In this document: piece by piece, positions 61,163-64,000 of the stretch
Layout: every line of letters begins with the position of its first letter
How positions within the stretch are numbered: position 1 is the first letter of the stretch
Origin: Mycobacterium lepromatosis
GTDB lineage: Bacteria; Actinomycetota; Actinomycetes; Mycobacteriales; Mycobacteriaceae
Length of the DNA stretch: 64,000 nucleotides
Reading direction: 5' to 3'
NCBI RefSeq assembly: GCF_000975265.2
Contig: NZ_CP083405.1
Location: forward strand, 2,418,001-2,482,000
Translations under genes and position numbers: made by a program
Notes under the pieces: generated by a model
The model's input: only the letters and a program-made list of their open reading frames with translations
The model's database searches: none
What the model was told of the DNA's origin: nothing

Positions 61163-62650
61163 TCACGCCGCGGCCTCTGGCTGTTGTCCAGGTCCGATCA
61201 AGTCACCCATGGCACAGCGAGCAAATTGACCGGCTTCGACTACACCATTGATGTGAACCGTTCCACCGGTGGCGTGATGTTGTCGCTTCCAGTCGTGAAT
61301 AGCCTGATGCGCGGCGTGATCGAGGTAGTTGACTGAAATATTGACCGTGACTCGCGTGCGGGGAGGGACAGAAGCTAGCACGCGGGTGAGCCGGGGCAAA
61401 GCTAGGAAGGTGCACGCTCCCGCGACAAAGACGTGCCACTCGTCACCAACGGGCCGGGCCTCAACCCTCGCTCGTATCACCCGCCATCCGGTCAACGCGA
61501 TAGCCACGGCGAGTCCGATCATTACGCCGTGTAGGAGATTGAGAAATACCACACAGACGGCGGTCACCAGGTAGACGGCGAGATCCCCGTTCCGCAAGGC
61601 GGTTTCGATGTGGGCGGGCTTCAACAGCTGGACTCCGATGACTATCAGTAATCCGGCAAGTGCTGCAGAAGGGATCTGGTCGACCAAACCGGCAAACGGA
61701 ATCGTGAAGAGCAGGATCCAAACTCCGTGCATGATCGACGAAGCGCGGGATTTCGCACCCGCGATAACATTGGTTGAGCTGCGCACAATTACCCCCGTGA
61801 TGGGAAGCCCGCCGATCGCCCCGGACACCATGTTTGCAACGCCCTGCCCAACCAACTCGCGGTTGAAGTCGGTGCGCGGTCCGTTGTGCATCTTGTCAAG
61901 TGAAACCGCCGACAAGAGGCTCTCGACGCTGGCGATGAGTGCGACTGTGATCACGCCTAACACCACGGCGCCCCAGTGACCGTCGGGAAGCGCCGGCAGC
62001 TGCAAGACATCCAGCGCCGACCCGTCGACCCGGATCCGCGACACATGGAACGGGAACACCACCGAAACCAGCGTTGTGCCCACTATAGCGACCAGCGGGC
62101 CAGGAATCCGGGCCACTCGGGCAGGAACCCATCGCCAGGCAATCAGGATAACTATCACTAGTAAACCAAGAATGACCCCAGGCCGGTGCGCACCCAGGAT
62201 CTGGCCTGGCAAGCCAATGGCGTTGTGCCAAGCAGTGCTTTTCGACTTTCCGCCGAGCAGCACGTGGGCCTGCTGAAGTGCGATCGTGATGCCGACACCG
62301 GCCAACATGGCGTGCACGACGACGGGCGATATCGCCAGTGCGGCTCGCGCAACGCGGCTGAGCCCCATCAGCACTTGCAGAACACCCGCTGCCACGGTGA
62401 TAAAACACGTTATTCCCCAACCGAAATCGGAGATCAGATCGGCTATGACGACTGTCAACCCGGCCGCAGGACCACTAACCTGCAGCGGTGATCCACCCAA
62501 GGCTCCAGCGACAATCCCCCCGACAATAGCGGCAATCAGGCCCGCGAGCACAGGTGTGTCCGAGGCGATTGCGATGCCTAGTGACAACGGAAGTGCGACT
62601 AGGAACACTACGAGCGACGCGGGCAGGTCATACCGGATAGCGGATCGCAA
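61163..62650 (-). CDS. SulP-family anion transporter
   Basis: 495 residues. About ten membrane segments, beginning DLPASLVVFLVALPLSLGIA. The SulP signature GLPITGVIVRSSTNVIAGAK lies at about 268-287, and a C-terminal STAS domain at about 400-475. Sulfate or bicarbonate is the likely substrate. It resembles the N-terminal two-thirds of Mtb Rv3273, which carries an extra carbonic anhydrase domain; here the protein stops after STAS. Start is TTG 62650: TGA lies just upstream in frame and GAGGGAG precedes the TTG by 9 bases, so no longer form is possible. Intact. Confidence 0.9.
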   Translation of the reverse strand: MRSAIRYDLPASLVVFLVALPLSLGIAIASDTPVLAGLIAAIVGGIVAGALGGSPLQVSGPAAGLTVVIADLISDFGWGITCFITVAAGVLQVLMGLSRVARAALAISPVVVHAMLAGVGITIALQQAHVLLGGKSKSTAWHNAIGLPGQILGAHRPGVILGLLVIVILIAWRWVPARVARIPGPLVAIVGTTLVSVVFPFHVSRIRVDGSALDVLQLPALPDGHWGAVVLGVITVALIASVESLLSAVSLDKMHNGPRTDFNRELVGQGVANMVSGAIGGLPITGVIVRSSTNVIAGAKSRASSIMHGVWILLFTIPFAGLVDQIPSAALAGLLIVIGVQLLKPAHIETALRNGDLAVYLVTAVCVVFLNLLHGVMIGLAVAIALTGWRVIRARVEARPVGDEWHVFVAGACTFLALPRLTRVLASVPPRTRVTVNISVNYLDHAAHQAIHDWKRQHHATGGTVHINGVVEAGQFARCAMGDLIGPGQQPEAAA

Positions 62651-62936
62651 TCAGTCGCTCCCTCGATAGGTTTAATATTTAATTTATACTCTGGGGATGT
62701 GGCGAACAATCCCCTCAACAGTATTGGCTTGGCATTGCGCAGCAGCTAGGCAACGTTCCTAACACACAGGAACAATAACATATACAGTATTCCAGTTTCC
62801 GTTGTTCGAGTCAGAGTAGCTGGCTACTGGCAGGTTCGATAGTATTGGGGCGGCCGGGTGCGGGTCAAGTTAACGAGCCACGTGCATACCGAATCCCAAT
62901 TCTTACAGGTAAACGATCACGTAACTGTTGGCGAGA
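62651..62936. other. intergenic stretch upstream of the SulP gene
   Basis: Contains the SulP ribosome-binding site (GAGGGAG near 62660) and presumably its promoter. An AT-rich patch lies at 62670-62690. No gene seen. Confidence 0.5.
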
Positions 62937-63965
62937 CTAGCATCCCGAACCGTGCACCTCGTGGCCGTCGACCTCGTTGATCAGACCCCTATAGGCTTAC
63001 TTTACGATCGAGGTGTGGTTGATCACCGCGTCGACTTCGCGGGCGATCAGCGTACTGAGATCGAACTCTACCGGCAAACTCCATGACCACACGGGCGGAC
63101 TTGCTCCCCGGCGATCTGGATTTATCGATGCGATGATCTCATAGATCATCTTTTCCGTGCCCAAGTTATCTACCGACGTGGCGGTTGCGACGCGCTGCTC
63201 GACGTAGAGTCGATGGGGTTGCCAGACTGGCCAGGTCCGGGACAGTTTCGCTGCGCCCACCCCAGGCCACGCTTAGCTTTGTCCTCTCGCGCAGCGCACA
63301 GGCAATCGCCAGCGCACGGGTATTCTAACGATACCCAATACGCAACACATCCCGACCACGATGGCGAAGATGTGCTTGATGTTCTTCAGTGCACCCGCCG
63401 CCTTGACGACGATGACATCGTCGGTGGTGTAGACGTGGAAGCGCCAGGTGCGGAGCAACCCCGCCAGTCGGGCCGCTAGATGTTGGTCGAGCATCGCCAG
63501 CACCGCCGCGGCGGCGTACCCTTTGGCCACCTCCCGGGCTATGTTCGGCTCATCCAGGATTCCCGCCGGATTACCGGGCAACACCTCCTCGACGATCTGT
63601 GACATCGGGCAAAAATCCTTGTACCAGCGACACACCGGCACTCATAGCCACAGTTCTTTAGCCAGTTTGATTCAGTACGCCTCGGAAAACCATGCAAGGG
63701 CACACCCATGACGACGATGTCGGAGCATTAGGCGGCCTCCGAGCAGTCAATGGCGGCCGTGCAGGGTGTCGCTCAAGACGACGTCGTTTCCGAGGCAGCG
63801 GCTGCTGCGGTGAGCTCGTTGATGTCCTTGGCCGTCACCTCGGAGCACACCTATTGCAGCGTAGGTCCGCGGTGTGCGTAGATTGACGCCACGGTGATGC
63901 CCCACGAGCCGCTATCAGAGGATAACGACTTGAGTGCGTGCTGCTCAGCTACTACTGACTTGGGG
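62937..63965 (-). pseudogene. gpdA: glycerol-3-phosphate dehydrogenase remnant
   Basis: NAD(P)-dependent GpsA-type enzyme. The minus strand reads GSWGITVASIYAHRGPTLQ near 63880-63930 (GxGxWGT start) and VVMGVPLHGFRG near 63690. Then come SQIVEEVLPGNPAGILDEPN near 63540-63600 and VIVVKAAGALKNIKHIFAIV near 63350-63410 (catalytic Lys region EVxGALKN). It ends IAREVDAVINHTSIVK near 63000 and EVDGHEVHGSGC before TAG. At least six frame changes and several stops. Counterpart of Rv0564c. Confidence 0.85.
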
Positions 63966-64000
63966 TTCAGCGTATTGCCAAACACCCTCGCCTCCGTTGA
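63966..64000. other. window edge
   Basis: Too short to assign; just upstream of the gpdA remnant. Confidence 0.2.

Noticed and set aside
1..64000. CRISPR array, prophage, rRNA operon or replication origin
   Set aside because: No regularly spaced direct repeats, phage structural genes, rRNA sequence or DnaA-box cluster were seen.
1..64000. Known dispersed M. leprae repeats such as RLEP
   Set aside because: I looked for a long repeated block and for sequence I remember from RLEP and did not find it. A search would be needed to exclude short or degraded copies.

Overview
This window looks like Mycobacterium leprae or a very close relative. The evidence is mycobacterial gene content (menaquinone genes, PE and PPE fragments, a 13E12-family fragment, an LCP protein, grcC1) mixed with an extreme density of decayed genes. 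About 20 open, full-length genes stand among roughly 30 recognisable pseudogenes. The pseudogenes still read as known mycobacterial proteins, but with stops, frameshifts and deletions. M. tuberculosis (Mtb) locus names used here for comparison come from memory, not from a search.

Layout. (1) 1-16.9 kb corresponds to the Mtb Rv0773c-Rv0757 stretch in reverse. Only purD and a HIT-family hydrolase are intact. ggtA, a carboxymuconolactone decarboxylase, a hydroxyisobutyrate-type dehydrogenase, an SDR, cyp51, its ferredoxin, adhB and the phoP-phoR two-component system are all dead. Fossils of a PPE gene, a FadH-like flavoenzyme and a 13E12-family HNH gene are interleaved. (2) 16.9-29 kb is nearly all wreckage: an exonuclease VII fragment beside an intact tRNA-Thr(TGT), a PE gene, and a decayed three-gene tyrosine-recombinase element resembling Tn554 (21.0-25.1 kb). 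(3) 29-38 kb corresponds to Mtb Rv3483c-Rv3491: intact cpsA, a 54-codon gene and otsA, with dead SDR, dehydrogenase and enoyl-CoA hydratase genes and the remains of a DivIVA/Wag31-like protein. (4) 38-64 kb corresponds to Mtb Rv0541c-Rv0564c. It holds the menaquinone island menE, menB, menC, bpoC, menD, menG, menJ and grcC1, plus the phosphate transporter pitA with two small partners, a glyoxalase-fold protein, htpX and a SulP transporter. fadD8, an amidohydrolase, a mannosyltransferase, a methyltransferase, a second SDR and gpdA are dead.

How the genes work together. menD, menC, menE and menB build the naphthoquinone ring, grcC1 probably makes the polyprenyl tail, menG methylates and menJ reduces one isoprene unit. 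An alpha/beta hydrolase (bpoC) sits between menC and menD and may supply the missing SHCHC synthase step. Every recognised menaquinone gene is open while its neighbours have rotted. cpsA (cell-wall ligase), otsA (trehalose) and purD (purines) fit the retained core of a slow intracellular pathogen. Long stretches between the genes hold nothing recognisable, and they are described individually.
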